Translations under genes and position numbers: made by a program
DNA from: Neisseria animaloris
GTDB taxonomy: Bacteria > Pseudomonadota > Gammaproteobacteria > Burkholderiales > Neisseriaceae
Length of the DNA: 64,000 nucleotides
Reading direction: 5' to 3'
Assembly (NCBI RefSeq): GCF_900637855.1
Contig: NZ_LR134440.1
Location: forward strand, 1,798,001-1,862,000
Shown here: piece after piece, positions 17,670 to 27,173 of the stretch
Numbering within the stretch: position 1 is the stretch's first letter
Layout of the letters: each line of letters opens with the position of its first letter
Notes under the pieces: model-generated
What the model saw: only the letters and a program-made list of their open reading frames with translations
The model's database searches: none
Told to the model about the DNA's origin: nothing

Positions 17670-19193
17670 TTAGGCCTCAACCGGAATAATGCCGATTTTC
17701 GCCTGCCATTGTTTCGGCGCGATGGCGTGTACGGATTTTCCGCTGCTGTCCACCGCCACGGTTACAGGCATGTCTTTCACTTCAAACTCGTAAATCGCTT
17801 CCATGCCCAAGTCTTCAAAGGCCACGACTTTGGCTTCTTTAATGGCTTTGGCCACCAAGTAGGCCGAACCGCCCACGGCCATCAGATAAACGGCTTGGTT
17901 GTCGGCAATGGCTTCGCAAGCCGCTGCGCCGCGTTCGGATTTGCCGATCATGCCGAGCAAGCCGGTTTGCTCCAGCATTTGGCGGGTAAATTTATCCATG
18001 CGGGTAGCGGTGGTGGGGCCGGCGGGGCCGACTACTTCGTCGCGCACGGGGTCAACCGGGCCGACGTAGTAAATCAGTTTGTTGGTGAAATCGACCGGCA
18101 GTTTTTCACCTTTGTTGAGCATATCGACCATGCGTTTGTGGGCGGCATCGCGGCCGGTGTAAATTTTGCCGTTCAAGAGCAACACATCACCCATTTTCCA
18201 AGTGGCCACTTCTTCTTTGGTGATGTTGTTCACATCCACGCGCTTGCCGTTGTCGGGGCTGTATGTGATGTCCGGCCAATCATCGAGCGAAGGCGGGGTC
18301 AGTACGGCGGGGCCGGAGCCGTCCAATTCAAATTCCACATGGCGGGTGGCGGCGCAGTTGGGAATCATGGCTACGGGTTTGGACGCGGCGTGGGTGGGGT
18401 AATCCAAGATTTTTACGTCGAGAACGGTGGTCAGGCCGCCCAAGCCTTGCGCGCCGATGCCCAGCGCGTTCACTTTTTCAAACAACTCCAAACGCAGGGC
18501 TTCGGTGGTGGAGAGTTCCGCACCCGAAGCGGCTTTTTCCTGTAATTCGTGAATATCGACGTGGCTCATCAACGATTCTTTGGCCAATAAAGCCGCTTTT
18601 TCCGGTGTGCCGCCGATACCGATACCCAAAATGCCGGGAGGACACCAGCCCGCGCCCATAGTGGGGATGGTTTTCAGCACCCAATCGACAATCGAATCGG
18701 AAGGATTAAGCATGGCGAGTTTGGATTTGTTTTCCGAACCGCCGCCTTTGGCCGCGCAGGTTACTTCGATTTTGTCGCCTGCAACCACTTCCATGTGGAT
18801 GACCGCCGGCGTGTTGTCTTTGGTGTTTTGGCGTTTGCCCGCAGGGTCGGCTAAAACCGAGGCGCGCAAAGTGTTGTCGGGGTGGGTGTAGGCGCGGCGC
18901 ACGCCTTCGTTGACCATTTCCTGCACGCTCATTTGCGCGTCCCATTGCACGTTCATGCCCACTTTTAAAAACACGGTGGCAATGCCGGTGTCTTGGCAGA
19001 TGGGGCGGTGGCCTTCGGCACACATGCGGCTGTTGACCAGAATCTGCGTCATCGCGTCTTTAGCGGCAGGGTTTTCCTCTTTTTGCCATGCTTTGTATAA
19101 GGCTTGGATGTAATCGACGGGGTGGTAATAGCTGATGAATTGGAAGGCATCGGCAATGCTTTGAATGAAGTCTTCTTGTTTGATAACGGTCAT
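17670..19193 (-). CDS. fumA: Class I fumarate hydratase
   Basis: This is a 507-residue iron-sulfur fumarase that interconverts fumarate and malate in the TCA cycle. Candidate cluster cysteines are seen in RPICQDTG (Cys66), GAGWCPPG and PNCAATRH. The N-terminal catalytic domain and the C-terminal swivelling domain lie in one chain, as in FumA/FumB. AAGGAAC sits upstream of the start. It stands alone, with an 850-base gap upstream. Class I enzymes are oxygen-sensitive, and I see no class II fumarase in the window. Confidence 0.94.
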   Translation of the reverse strand: MTVIKQEDFIQSIADAFQFISYYHPVDYIQALYKAWQKEENPAAKDAMTQILVNSRMCAEGHRPICQDTGIATVFLKVGMNVQWDAQMSVQEMVNEGVRRAYTHPDNTLRASVLADPAGKRQNTKDNTPAVIHMEVVAGDKIEVTCAAKGGGSENKSKLAMLNPSDSIVDWVLKTIPTMGAGWCPPGILGIGIGGTPEKAALLAKESLMSHVDIHELQEKAASGAELSTTEALRLELFEKVNALGIGAQGLGGLTTVLDVKILDYPTHAASKPVAMIPNCAATRHVEFELDGSGPAVLTPPSLDDWPDITYSPDNGKRVDVNNITKEEVATWKMGDVLLLNGKIYTGRDAAHKRMVDMLNKGEKLPVDFTNKLIYYVGPVDPVRDEVVGPAGPTTATRMDKFTRQMLEQTGLLGMIGKSERGAAACEAIADNQAVYLMAVGGSAYLVAKAIKEAKVVAFEDLGMEAIYEFEVKDMPVTVAVDSSGKSVHAIAPKQWQAKIGIIPVEA

Positions 19194-20043
19194 GGAGAGT
19201 GTTCCTTTGAAGGTTTGGTTTATTCAGCCGTTTTTCAGACGGCCTTTTGATTTTATATAGCCTATAGCCAAGGGGGGTAAATCACTGGTATAACATGTCA
19301 ATTTGCAGGCATACTATATTTTGCTCAATTCTTTAGTTAGAAGCAGAAACAGAGCCCCCGTTTATCCGAATGGTGGCAAAGATATTGTTTGTTTCCTTAT
19401 TTTTATAAGAAATTGGGCAGTCAGCCGAAGATTGGCATCCAAAACCAGGTAGGTTGGCTGTAAATATAATGTGGAATGATACGTTAATCCGAGTTAATTG
19501 CCTAATATAAAAAAGTTTATTTGCAGTGAGCCTTACAGAGGCAGTATGCAGATACGGATGTTACATAATCATAGTTCTGTCCTTCCGTTGGTTATCTCCT
19601 CTGATGAGGATATAATATTACAAAGGATATTATTAATATAAAAATAATGAGATAATTGTAAGCAAAGTAACCACTACAAAAGTACAGTAATCTGCTGCCA
19701 AAAATCAGTAACTCAGAAGAAAAGCATTTATCAGGTTTCTTTATGCAAAATGAGCTACCGTTTGAGACATAAAACTGGCCGTGAAGCATCAATTACCAAC
19801 AATTACATAGAAGTTTATTGATATACAAGATTGTTTGTAAATGCATGAAATATAAATAATTTTATTGTTTAGAAGTAAAGCTCTATGAAATAAAATGGCT
19901 GATATTGTTACTTTAGTGGTTGAAAATAAAGGAATTTGTATTAAAATTTAGCTCAATATGCTTGTTTCGTATGGCCATTCGACTTAAAAGATGGCGAAAA
20001 TCAGATATGTTATACCTTTACTTCTGAAACAGGAATCTGAATT
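19194..20043. other. Long AT-rich intergenic region
   Basis: About 850 bases without a supportable gene. A single DUS (19232-19243) lies near its left edge. A 66-codon minus-strand frame at 19592-19792 has no ribosome site or recognisable content. The stretch may hold the fumarase promoter and decayed sequence. Confidence 0.5.
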
Positions 20044-20460
20044 ATGAATGATTTAATGATGCCGAAAACAGATACTGAAAATGTTATTACCCATTCTCTA
20101 GAGGAATTGCTGGCAAGTCAGCAAAGATATATTGATTTGAAATACAAAGAGCTTCAACTTGAAAGCCGTAAAATCGAATCTGAAGAAAGAATTGCATTAG
20201 CCGAAATTGAAGCTAAAAATCAAAAACGGCTTAACGAAGCCATGATGTTTGCCCGTGCCACGAAAATACGGTTTATCCTGATCGGTATCGTAGTTGCATC
20301 TTGCTTGATTGTGTTACTCACTTCGGTATTAACCGAACATATGGATTTTGCCATTGAGTTCAGCAAAATCGGCGGCGGTATTTTGCTCGGCTATATTGCA
20401 GGAAGCAATAAAGGATACATGGACGATACGGACCGACGCGGTCCGGGCGGTAAACTGTAA
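20044..20460 (+). CDS. Coiled-coil membrane protein of unknown function
   Basis: I do not recognise the family. The 138-residue product has a charged helical N-terminal half (about 15-75) with heptad-like Leu/Ile spacing and alternating Glu/Lys, so a cytoplasmic coiled coil is likely. Two hydrophobic segments follow: about 76-98 (RFILIGIVVASCLIVLLTS) and a Gly-rich one at about 110-128 (GGGILLGYIAGSN). An AGGAA ribosome site precedes the ATG. It is a single gene between a long empty region and a DUS hairpin, convergent with the TfpZ-pilin cluster. Confidence 0.7.
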   Translation: MNDLMMPKTDTENVITHSLEELLASQQRYIDLKYKELQLESRKIESEERIALAEIEAKNQKRLNEAMMFARATKIRFILIGIVVASCLIVLLTSVLTEHMDFAIEFSKIGGGILLGYIAGSNKGYMDDTDRRGPGGKL

Positions 20461-20508
20461 AACAAAGACTAATAGCTGCTTAGGGAGTGTCCGGCAACAT
20501 GAATAACG

Positions 20509-20540
20509 GAGGCCGTCTGAAATAACCTTTCAGACGGCCG
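20509..20540. terminator. DUS hairpin between convergent genes
   Basis: An inverted AG-DUS pair between the 20044 gene and the TfpZ-like gene, which converge; a likely bidirectional terminator. Confidence 0.7.
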
Positions 20541-20565
20541 TTGAGGGATTGAGAAAACGATTGAT

Positions 20566-21342
20566 TTAGAAACCGTCTACAGGAACATAAGCTACTGCTT
20601 TATTCTCAAAATCCATCACCATAATCCAATTCAAAGTTTTTTCAGACGTAAGAGGCAGGTAATATAAATTTGTACTGTCTCGTGCCAACTTTCCCAGATG
20701 CCGATTGATAATTTGGGCACGATCCGGATATTTAGCCATTAAAGAAGCCAAAGGAATCTTGGCTTTAGTGATATTGTCTTCTACATCTTTGCGCGGCAGC
20801 CACCAGTCTGGCCGGGTAGAGGAAGGAATGCCGGCAAAAGCAAGATTTATGCTGTCAAAAAATTCTTGTTCATTGGCGGGTTTTCGAGTTCCCACTTGAT
20901 AAATACCGAATAAAGGCAGTTTTTGGAAAGCTTTTGGTGCCTTTGCCAAACGCTCGGGTTCTATTTGTACAGCAGTTGCCACATAGAAACGGTCTTTATC
21001 AAAAGCTAAAGCCACCGGGCGGGCCTGTGCCAAAGCAAATAGGCCGTAACATAGTGCAGCCAACTGAATCAGGCCTATCAAGCCGAAATCCCTAATGAGC
21101 TCGTTTTTGGATTTAGCAGGGTTGGCAACCACAAAAGTAAGCAAAGGGCCGCATACCAAATCTACAGCCACAATAAGCCCCATCAATTTCAGGCTGCCTA
21201 TCATTTCATAATAAGGATAGGGAAACCACACCTTAAACACTAAAAGGCTGACCAGCAGCACAATCAATGCGCAAATCAGTAAATGGGTAAGCAGGGCTTT
21301 GGCGGCAAAACGCCAACGGTTTGGAGCAGCGGGAATGTTCAT
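20566..21342 (-). CDS. TfpX/TfpZ-family type IV pilin accessory protein
   Basis: The 258-residue product is an inner membrane protein with about four helices in its first 130 residues and a periplasmic C-terminal part. Family members lie next to a pilin gene and are needed for stability or assembly of that particular pilin, in Pseudomonas, Acinetobacter and some Neisseria. Here it directly follows two pilin genes. The start is ambiguous: ATG 21342 gives the usual N-terminus before the first helix, whereas ATG 21369 would overlap the pilin end by ten bases. Neither has a clear ribosome site, so translational coupling to the pilin is possible. Confidence 0.8.
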   Translation of the reverse strand: MNIPAAPNRWRFAAKALLTHLLICALIVLLVSLLVFKVWFPYPYYEMIGSLKLMGLIVAVDLVCGPLLTFVVANPAKSKNELIRDFGLIGLIQLAALCYGLFALAQARPVALAFDKDRFYVATAVQIEPERLAKAPKAFQKLPLFGIYQVGTRKPANEQEFFDSINLAFAGIPSSTRPDWWLPRKDVEDNITKAKIPLASLMAKYPDRAQIINRHLGKLARDSTNLYYLPLTSEKTLNWIMVMDFENKAVAYVPVDGF

Positions 21343-21359
21343 AATATTTGGGAAAATAT

Positions 21360-21905
21360 TCAACGGCATTCAGAAGGGGCATATTTGGCGGGTAAAGTAC
21401 CCATTTTAACATTGGTAAAACCACGGTCGCCGGCTGTTTTTGCAGAATCGGAGGCACAAGCCCAATCGATACTGGCTACTTTAACAGCATCTGATAAAGG
21501 TTTTTTTTCAATAAACGGTGTCCAAGCCAGCGTTTTATTGCGGGCATCCGAAGGCAGGGAATCGGAATCGGAAGTTTGAATGGATATGGCTCCGGTTTGT
21601 TCGTCGATCGTGGTGGTAGCTACATATTTGGTTTGTTTATCCACATCCGGGAATGCGTTATGGCTTTTAGCTACCGAGCTTACCCGTCTCATACCGCCTG
21701 CCGTATAAGCTGCACTGACTGTTGTTTTAAGCTGGCTCGCCATTAACAGGCTTTCGGTAAGTTTTGCGCGTACGGTGTAATCGCTGTAGGCAGGCAAGGC
21801 GATGGCGGCCAAAATGCCTATTATTGCCACAACGATCATTAGTTCGATCAAAGTGAAACCTTGCATTAGAAATATTTTAAAAGCTTCCAACTTATTCTTT
21901 TGCAT
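21360..21905 (-). CDS. Second type IV pilin
   Basis: This 181-residue prepilin has the type IV N-terminus: processing site [11 protein letters not shown] followed by the conserved hydrophobic helix. Two C-terminal-half cysteines (IDWACAS and PSECR) should form the D-region disulfide. The leader is unusually long, about 15 residues, if ATG 21905 is used; that start has AGAAG nearby, whereas ATG 21866 just before the cleavage site has none. The N-terminal helix and the last residues ([12 protein letters not shown]) match the upstream pilin, while the middle differs. It arose by duplication and may be a minor or alternative pilin. Confidence 0.88.
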   Translation of the reverse strand: MQKNKLEAFKIFLMQGFTLIELMIVVAIIGILAAIALPAYSDYTVRAKLTESLLMASQLKTTVSAAYTAGGMRRVSSVAKSHNAFPDVDKQTKYVATTTIDEQTGAISIQTSDSDSLPSDARNKTLAWTPFIEKKPLSDAVKVASIDWACASDSAKTAGDRGFTNVKMGTLPAKYAPSECR

Positions 21906-21929
21906 GTGCTTCTGTATCCTTTTTGAGAA

Positions 21930-21967
21930 AAAAGCCCAAGAGCATAAGATGAAGCTCTTGGGCTTTT
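21930..21967. terminator. Strong hairpin between the two pilin genes
   Basis: A perfect 14-bp stem (AAAAGCCCAAGAGC and its complement) with a 10-base loop and terminal T/A runs. It is not DUS-based. It probably ends most transcription of the upstream pilin, so the second pilin and tfpZ may be expressed at a lower level. Confidence 0.85.
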
Positions 21968-21984
21968 ATTAGATTAAAACAATA

Positions 21985-22548
21985 TTAACGGCACTCAGAA
22001 GGGGCGTATTTGGCAGGTAAAGTTCCATTGAGAGTCGCGGTTAAGCCTCTATTTTTGGCATTTTCACCAGTTGTTGTGGTACAGGCCCAATCAATTGCAC
22101 CTTGTGCACCGGCGGCAAGTGCTTTTTTCTGTACATTTGGTGTCAGAATAATAGTTTTACCTTGTACATCAGTAGGGAAGCTAGCTCCACCTGCGGTATT
22201 CCCATCTTGCAAAGTTACAGTAATAACACCTACACCATCAGCTGCACCAGGAGCACCGTTACCATTACCTCCACCAATTGTCATGTCGGCGACATATTTA
22301 GTGGCTTTTTCATCTTTAGATTTGGCATTATATGCAGCAGCAGCATTTTTCACACCGGTTAAACCATCTGTTTGGAATGCTTCACTGATCAGGCTCTTTG
22401 GTGCAGAAGCAGAAATCAGGGCTTCAGAAATTTTGGAACGAACGGTGTAATCTTGGTAAGCAGGCAATGCAATCGCAGCCAAAATACCGATAATCGCTAC
22501 AACGATCATCAACTCGATTAGGGTAAAACCTTTTTGAATAGCTTTCAT
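21985..22548 (-). CDS. pilE: Major type IV pilin candidate
   Basis: The 187-residue prepilin has a short basic leader MKAIQKG, then [19 protein letters not shown], the standard PilE/PilA assembly helix with Glu5. Two cysteines (IDWACTT and PSECR) define the D-region. A Gly/Asn-rich loop lies in the middle. It forms the shaft of type IV pili, used for twitching, adhesion and DNA uptake. GGAG precedes the start at good spacing. It is first in the cluster and has a strong hairpin behind it, which suggests high expression and makes it the likelier main subunit. Confidence 0.92.
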   Translation of the reverse strand: MKAIQKGFTLIELMIVVAIIGILAAIALPAYQDYTVRSKISEALISASAPKSLISEAFQTDGLTGVKNAAAAYNAKSKDEKATKYVADMTIGGGNGNGAPGAADGVGVITVTLQDGNTAGGASFPTDVQGKTIILTPNVQKKALAAGAQGAIDWACTTTTGENAKNRGLTATLNGTLPAKYAPSECR

Positions 22549-23386
22549 GTTTAAAACTCCAGTTAAAAATTTAATTTAAAAAGTGAATAAATTGGTTTTT
22601 GATAAAACCTATTGTTATGTAACCGTTATAAAACCGTAATGTGCTTGGCACGTTTTTTTTTTGTTATACGGGGCGCGCTCTTTGGGGCACGCCCCGGGTA
22701 CTGCTTTTTTACAACCAAAAGAAGAAGGAATATACAGCTTATCCGTTTTGGGCTTTTGCCGCTGCTCTGTTTCGGCTTGGCTTGCTGCGGATGTTATGTA
22801 TAAAGCAACGGGTGTGCCAATTTAGTAAAGATTTGTTAGTAAATTTTATAAGTATTTAATTTAAATGAATTTAAGTTTTAAGATTTATCTATGACAATAG
22901 ATTTTGGAAGTGCCGTTTGTATTTTGGTGCCGTTTTTTGATGCCGTTTTTTGTCACATTTTTGCCCTTACGCGGTAGCCAGAGGCTACTTTTCTGTCATG
23001 TAACAATTTTTGTCAGGGTGTGCCGGCATGCGCGATGTGGTAATGGGTTTTTGAGGGGATAGAGGTAAGTGTGGTTTTTTGACTTATACAGTTTTAGTGA
23101 ATCAGCTTAAAAAGTAACATTCGTCATATTCGGGATGGGCTTGAGTATTTCCAAACCTTACTGAAAGCTCGAGATATTCGGGTTAAGGTTGGGTATGATG
23201 AGCCGTAATGAAGTAGGTTTATCGTAGCTATGGTTGGTAGATGGCGGCAATTGGGGAATGCCGATATTGCGCGATGGCAAAGGTGGGTGGAATGATATGG
23301 AATCTTGCTTTATACCGGCTTGGTTTTCGGGCCGGTTTTGTTTTTTCAGATGGCCTCAAGCAACCCGCTTGAGGCCATCTGTACAT
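22549..23386. other. Pilin upstream region and intergenic DNA
   Basis: About 840 bases without a supportable gene. It should hold the pilin promoter, though no convincing -35/-10 pair stood out. A GC-rich imperfect hairpin (about 22670-22694) and a ten-base T run lie near the pilin side. Small plus-strand frames here lack signals of coding. Confidence 0.5.
23347..23381. terminator. Hairpin of degenerate DUS downstream of dsbB
   Basis: A perfect 15-bp stem around AACCC, built from AGGCCATCTGAA, a DUS with one base changed identically in both arms. It lies five bases beyond the dsbB stop. Confidence 0.7.
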
Positions 23387-23875
23387 TTAGGGACGGGTTT
23401 TTGTCCATGCGAGCCATATGGTCAGCAATACGAAGCCGAAATACAGTACGCTCCAGATCGGCAGGGGTACGCCTAGGAAATAATCCGGAACGGCACAGTC
23501 ACCGAAGCCGCGGATAACGGGTTCGTACAAGTCGAACAGCGGCCAATCCCGCAGGCGGAATGTCCACGGTGCGCCGCATGAGGGAGCGGTACCGGGCGGC
23601 AGGCTTTGGAGGTAAAGCTGGTAAACTGCCACGCCTGTACCGTAAACGGCGGGAATGCTGACCAGCAATGCGCTGACGGTGCGGCTGGTTTTGCCGGTTT
23701 GCCGGTCGAATGCGGTAAGCAGAGCGGCTATGCCTACGGCCAGCACTGCCAACCGCTGTAAGATGCACAGTACGCAGGGGTTCAGCCCTAAGCCGTATTG
23801 GGAATAAAACGAGCCGATGGTGGTTAACACTGATAAAAATACAATGCCCCACAAGGTTTTGCGGAAAAGATTCAT
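23387..23875 (-). CDS. dsbB: Disulfide bond formation protein DsbB
   Basis: DsbB reoxidises DsbA and passes electrons to quinones in the inner membrane. The 162-residue product has four hydrophobic helices, the first redox pair CVLC (Cys34, Cys37) and the second pair Cys100 and Cys127 in the second periplasmic loop. The length is normal. It lies downstream of tyrA with a 78-base gap. A dsbC-type gene lies 1.1 kb away on the same strand. Confidence 0.94.
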   Translation of the reverse strand: MNLFRKTLWGIVFLSVLTTIGSFYSQYGLGLNPCVLCILQRLAVLAVGIAALLTAFDRQTGKTSRTVSALLVSIPAVYGTGVAVYQLYLQSLPPGTAPSCGAPWTFRLRDWPLFDLYEPVIRGFGDCAVPDYFLGVPLPIWSVLYFGFVLLTIWLAWTKTRP

Positions 23876-23953
23876 GATGAGAGGTTCCGTAATCGGTTGC
23901 AGTTAAAGAACAGGATGATGTGCCGTCGGATTTTTTTAGACGGCCTCTGCTTT

Positions 23954-24835
23954 TTATTGCGAAGCCTGCCAATTATCCCGTGCTTGCTTGGCTTCGGCAA
24001 AATAGCGGTAAAGTGCGACGGCATCGCCTTCTTCGAGCAGTTTGTGCAAATCTGCAAGCTGGCGTTGTTGGCCTTCGAGCAAATCCAGCAAACTGTTTTT
24101 ATTGGCCATGCAGATGTCAGTCCAAATTGCGGGATGGCTGGATGCGATGCGGGTAAAGTCGCGAAAGCCTGAGGCGGCGAAGTTGAAATAGGTTTCGCCG
24201 TTGGAATGATCGGCAATCTGGTGTACGTAGGCGTATGCGAGCATATGCGGCAAGTGCGATACGGCGGCAAAGATGGCATCGTGTTCGGCTGCCGGCATCC
24301 GGTAGGTTTGTGCACCCACCGCCTGCCATAATGATTCTATTTGTTCGAGGCCGTCTGGATGTTCTTGCCCGTGCGGGCAGACAATCAGTTTTTTGTCTTG
24401 GAACAGCCCGAATTGTGCGGCCAGTGCGCCGCTGCGGTCGGAACCGGCAATCGGGTGCGCGGCAATGCAGCGGGGCAGGTGGTTCGGCAGGTATTTTCGG
24501 AAGGCGGCAATGGCGGATTGTTTGGTGCTGCCGGCATCGGTAACGAGTGTTCGGCTATTCAGCACAGGGGTGAGGGCGGTGCATACGGCGGGCAGGGTAG
24601 CTACGGGTGTGGCGATAACGACTAAATCCGCTTCGCCAACACTTTCCGCACCAATACCGGTGAATGCTTCGTCGATGACTTTCCGCTCCAGTGCGCGCTC
24701 GAGGTTTTCACTGTTGATGTCGATGCCCGTCACTTTTTCTACCAATCCTTTGCGTTTCAGATCGAGCACAAACGAACCGCCTATCAGGCCGACACCGATA
24801 AGGGTGATTTGTTTGAGCGGGATAGCGGGGTTCAT
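23954..24835 (-). CDS. tyrA: Prephenate dehydrogenase
   Basis: This 293-residue enzyme converts prephenate to 4-hydroxyphenylpyruvate in tyrosine synthesis. The NAD-binding loop GVGLIGG lies at 14-20, with the acidic end of the second strand in GIDINSE. The substrate-binding catalytic histidine lies in AAHPIAGSDRSG. It lacks a chorismate mutase domain, so it is the stand-alone form found in beta-proteobacteria. A long upstream gap to the dsbC gene contains a DUS hairpin. Confidence 0.94.
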   Translation of the reverse strand: MNPAIPLKQITLIGVGLIGGSFVLDLKRKGLVEKVTGIDINSENLERALERKVIDEAFTGIGAESVGEADLVVIATPVATLPAVCTALTPVLNSRTLVTDAGSTKQSAIAAFRKYLPNHLPRCIAAHPIAGSDRSGALAAQFGLFQDKKLIVCPHGQEHPDGLEQIESLWQAVGAQTYRMPAAEHDAIFAAVSHLPHMLAYAYVHQIADHSNGETYFNFAASGFRDFTRIASSHPAIWTDICMANKNSLLDLLEGQQRQLADLHKLLEEGDAVALYRYFAEAKQARDNWQASQ

Positions 24836-24925
24836 GGGAAAGCGGCAGACGGGTGGATAATAGAGGAGAGTTTACCCGAATGCGGTGCGGCTTAACAGGT
24901 GTCGGATGTAAGAGAATATTAAAGT

Positions 24926-24958
24926 AAAGGCCGTCTGAAAACATTTCAGACGGCCTTT
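24926..24958. terminator. DUS hairpin downstream of dsbC
   Basis: An inverted AG-DUS pair forming a 15-bp stem lies about 20 bases beyond the dsbC stop. Confidence 0.7.
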
Positions 24959-24978
24959 CGGTAAAGTTACCAACGGCT

Positions 24979-25755
24979 TTATTGGTTTTTCTCAATCGCT
25001 TCCTGCAAGTGCGGCATCGGGCTGTAACCGTTTTGGGTGCGGCCGTTCGGGAAAACCAGGGCCGGAGTGCCGTTAAAGCCGAGCTGTTCGCCCAAAGAGG
25101 TGGTTTCTTCAACGGGGTTTTCGCAGTCGGCTACTTTAGGCGGCATTTTGCCTTCGCGCATCCATGCCGTCCATACGGCAGCGCGGTCGGGCGAGCACCA
25201 AATCTGCTGTGCCTTGCGGGCGGCATCGGGGTGCAGGCTGGCAATCGGCATCATGAAGCTGTAAATCGTAATGTTGTCCATCTTGGCAAATTCGCGTTCG
25301 AGGCGTTTGCAGAAGGGGCAGTCGGGGTCGGAAAATACTGCTACTTTCAGTTTGCCGTTGCCGCGCACTTCTTTAATGGCTTTGTCGAACGGCAGGCTGG
25401 AGAAATCGACTTTGCTCAACTCCAAGTTGCGCTCTTCGGTTAGGCTTTTGCGGGTGTCGATGTCGATTAAATCGCCTACCAACATGTGAGTGGCTTTTTC
25501 GTTGACATACACGACTTGGTTGCCGTTTACCACCACTTCATACAAACCGGTAACCGGCGTGGTGCGTACGCTTTGCACTTTCAGGCCTTGGCCGGCGTAG
25601 GTTTTTTCCAATTTGGCAGTAATCGCGCCGTTAATGTCGGAAGATGCGGCAGGCGCGTCGGAAGCCTTGCCGTGGTTGCTTACCGGTGTTTGGCCGCAAG
25701 CCAGCAAGGGCAGTAATGCCAGCGGCAATAAACTATGGATTAAATATTTTTTCAT
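24979..25755 (-). CDS. dsbC: Thiol:disulfide isomerase, DsbC family, lipoprotein form
   Basis: DsbC corrects wrongly paired disulfides in the periplasm. The 258-residue product has a dimerisation domain, a linker and a thioredoxin fold with active site DCPFC (Cys146, Cys149) and cis-proline in GTPAL (Pro231). A second structural pair is Cys187 and Cys211. The signal ends in LLAC (Cys20), so the protein is predicted to be lipid-anchored, unlike soluble DsbC of enterics. The active-site dipeptide Pro-Phe differs from the common Gly-Tyr, which may alter its redox behaviour. Confidence 0.88.
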   Translation of the reverse strand: MKKYLIHSLLPLALLPLLACGQTPVSNHGKASDAPAASSDINGAITAKLEKTYAGQGLKVQSVRTTPVTGLYEVVVNGNQVVYVNEKATHMLVGDLIDIDTRKSLTEERNLELSKVDFSSLPFDKAIKEVRGNGKLKVAVFSDPDCPFCKRLEREFAKMDNITIYSFMMPIASLHPDAARKAQQIWCSPDRAAVWTAWMREGKMPPKVADCENPVEETTSLGEQLGFNGTPALVFPNGRTQNGYSPMPHLQEAIEKNQ

Positions 25756-25979
25756 AAATAAACTGGGTTCCGTAAAGTAAGGTTGAGCAGCTGCTTCAAA
25801 ACCAGAGAAGTGATTGTAGCAAATAAAAAGGCCGTCTGAAAAATCTCCCGCATATCAAAAGGCAATGCCCGTTAGATTTAACCAACGCAACGGCCGGAGA
25901 GCATGATGCGGTTTTCCGCTATACTTGGCGCATACCCGACTTCATGCCACAATGCCGCAACTATCACGGAGCATCCGCC

Positions 25980-26774
25980 ATGACCCCGATTTTAGCATTT
26001 GACATAGAAACCGTGCCCGATGTAAACGGTATCCGCCTGCTATACGGCCTGCCTTCCAGCGTTGCCGAAGCCGATGTGGTTATGTTTGCCCGGCAAAAAC
26101 GCCGTGCCCAAACAGGTAATGATTTCATGCAGCACCATCTGCATCAAGTGGTGGCGATTTCCTGCTGCATGCGTTGGGGGCAGGATAAAATCCACGTCGG
26201 CACCATAGGCGAAACCAGCGACGACGAAGAAACCATGATCGCCAAGTTTTTCGACCTTATCGAAACCCACACGCCGCAACTGGTAAGCTGGAACGGCGGC
26301 GGCTTCGACCTGCCCGTGCTGCACTACCGTGCCCTTATCCACGGTATTCCTGCCGCCCGTTACTGGGATACCGGCGAAGGCGATTTCGGCGACAGCCGCG
26401 ACTTCAAATGGAACAACTACATCAGCCGCTACCACAACCGCCATTGCGACTTGATGGACTTGCTCGCCCTCTATCAGCCGCGCGCCAGCGTGCCGCTCGA
26501 CGATATGGCCAAACTTTGCGGCTTCCCCGGCAAACTCGGCATGGACGGCAGCAAAGTGTGGGATGCCTATCATGCCGGTAATCTGAAAGATATCCGCGAT
26601 TACTGTGAAACCGATGCCGCCAACACCTATCTGATGTATTTGCGTTTCCGCATGATGAGCGGTGCATTGGATGCTGACGAGTACGAAATAGAAATCAAGC
26701 GTGTGAGAAGCTATTTGAAAACCTTGGCTGAAGAAAAACCGCATTGGGCGGAATTTTGTGCGGAGTGGAAATAG
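25980..26774 (+). CDS. PolB-like 3'-5' exonuclease
   Basis: The 264-residue product is a stand-alone DEDD-type exonuclease related to the proofreading domain of family B polymerases. Exo I is FDIETVPD near residue 8; Exo II is the WNGGGFDLPVL region; the final motif is DYCETDAANTYLMYLRF. Such proteins probably trim DNA in repair, but the exact role is not established. ATG 25980 follows GGAG by about ten bases; an earlier in-frame ATG at 25944 adds 12 residues of low conservation. It is a single gene. Confidence 0.87.
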   Translation: MTPILAFDIETVPDVNGIRLLYGLPSSVAEADVVMFARQKRRAQTGNDFMQHHLHQVVAISCCMRWGQDKIHVGTIGETSDDEETMIAKFFDLIETHTPQLVSWNGGGFDLPVLHYRALIHGIPAARYWDTGEGDFGDSRDFKWNNYISRYHNRHCDLMDLLALYQPRASVPLDDMAKLCGFPGKLGMDGSKVWDAYHAGNLKDIRDYCETDAANTYLMYLRFRMMSGALDADEYEIEIKRVRSYLKTLAEEKPHWAEFCAEWK

Positions 26775-26904
26775 CATGCGGCCATGCCGTTCGACCGCGA
26801 AAGCGCAATTTTTGTAAAGCCGTTCGGAAGATGCCGTTCAAAGCCCGACGGCATACAAGCCGGCGGTACAGCGTAGGTGCGGATGCACAAGCGTCATTTA
26901 AAAC

Positions 26905-26933
26905 AGGCCGTCTGAAAGGATTTCAGACGGCCT
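26905..26933. terminator. DUS hairpin
   Basis: A 13-bp inverted AG-DUS pair with a 3-base loop, 130 bases beyond the exonuclease gene and upstream of the heme operon promoter region. Confidence 0.65.
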
Positions 26934-27132
26934 CTGTTTATCTCGTTATTCTGTTTGCTTTATTCAAAAAGCATTTCCGATGCAGTTGTTTTGAAGGATA
27001 AAATATTCTAATAAACAATGTGTTGAGTTTCAATCGGTATTTTGTTTCCTTTATCCCGAATAATAAAGATTCATTTATTATTCTGATTTTGATTTATATC
27101 AACGCACCGTTTTTCTCAACTATATATAAAGC

Positions 27133-27156
27133 AATTCATTATCATTAATATTATTC
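27133..27156. promoter_or_regulatory. Candidate Fur box
   Basis: The sequence around 27135-27154 (ATTCATTATCATTAATATTA) resembles overlapping NATWAT hexamers of the Fur consensus. It lies just upstream of the hutW ribosome site, as expected for an iron-repressed heme-use operon. Confidence 0.45.
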
Positions 27157-27173
27157 ATAAAGGTTTGCCGACC

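Larger units (their letters stand above)
26775..27173. other. Intergenic region upstream of the heme operon
   Basis: About 400 bases. It holds a DUS inverted pair (26905-26933) that may terminate the exonuclease gene, then an AT-rich promoter region with a possible Fur site. No gene is seen. Confidence 0.6.

Noticed and set aside
17709..18545. 278-codon plus-strand frame inside the fumarase gene
   Set aside because: Antisense shadow; fumarase is fully conserved on the other strand.
19592..19792. 66-residue minus-strand frame with a hydrophobic segment
   Set aside because: No ribosome site, no neighbour packing, low-complexity AT-rich DNA; not supportable as a gene.
22641..22675. Sigma-54-like element TGGCACG plus TTG near the pilin genes
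   Set aside because: It points away from the pilins and lacks the -12 GC; the intervening T run makes a chance match likely.
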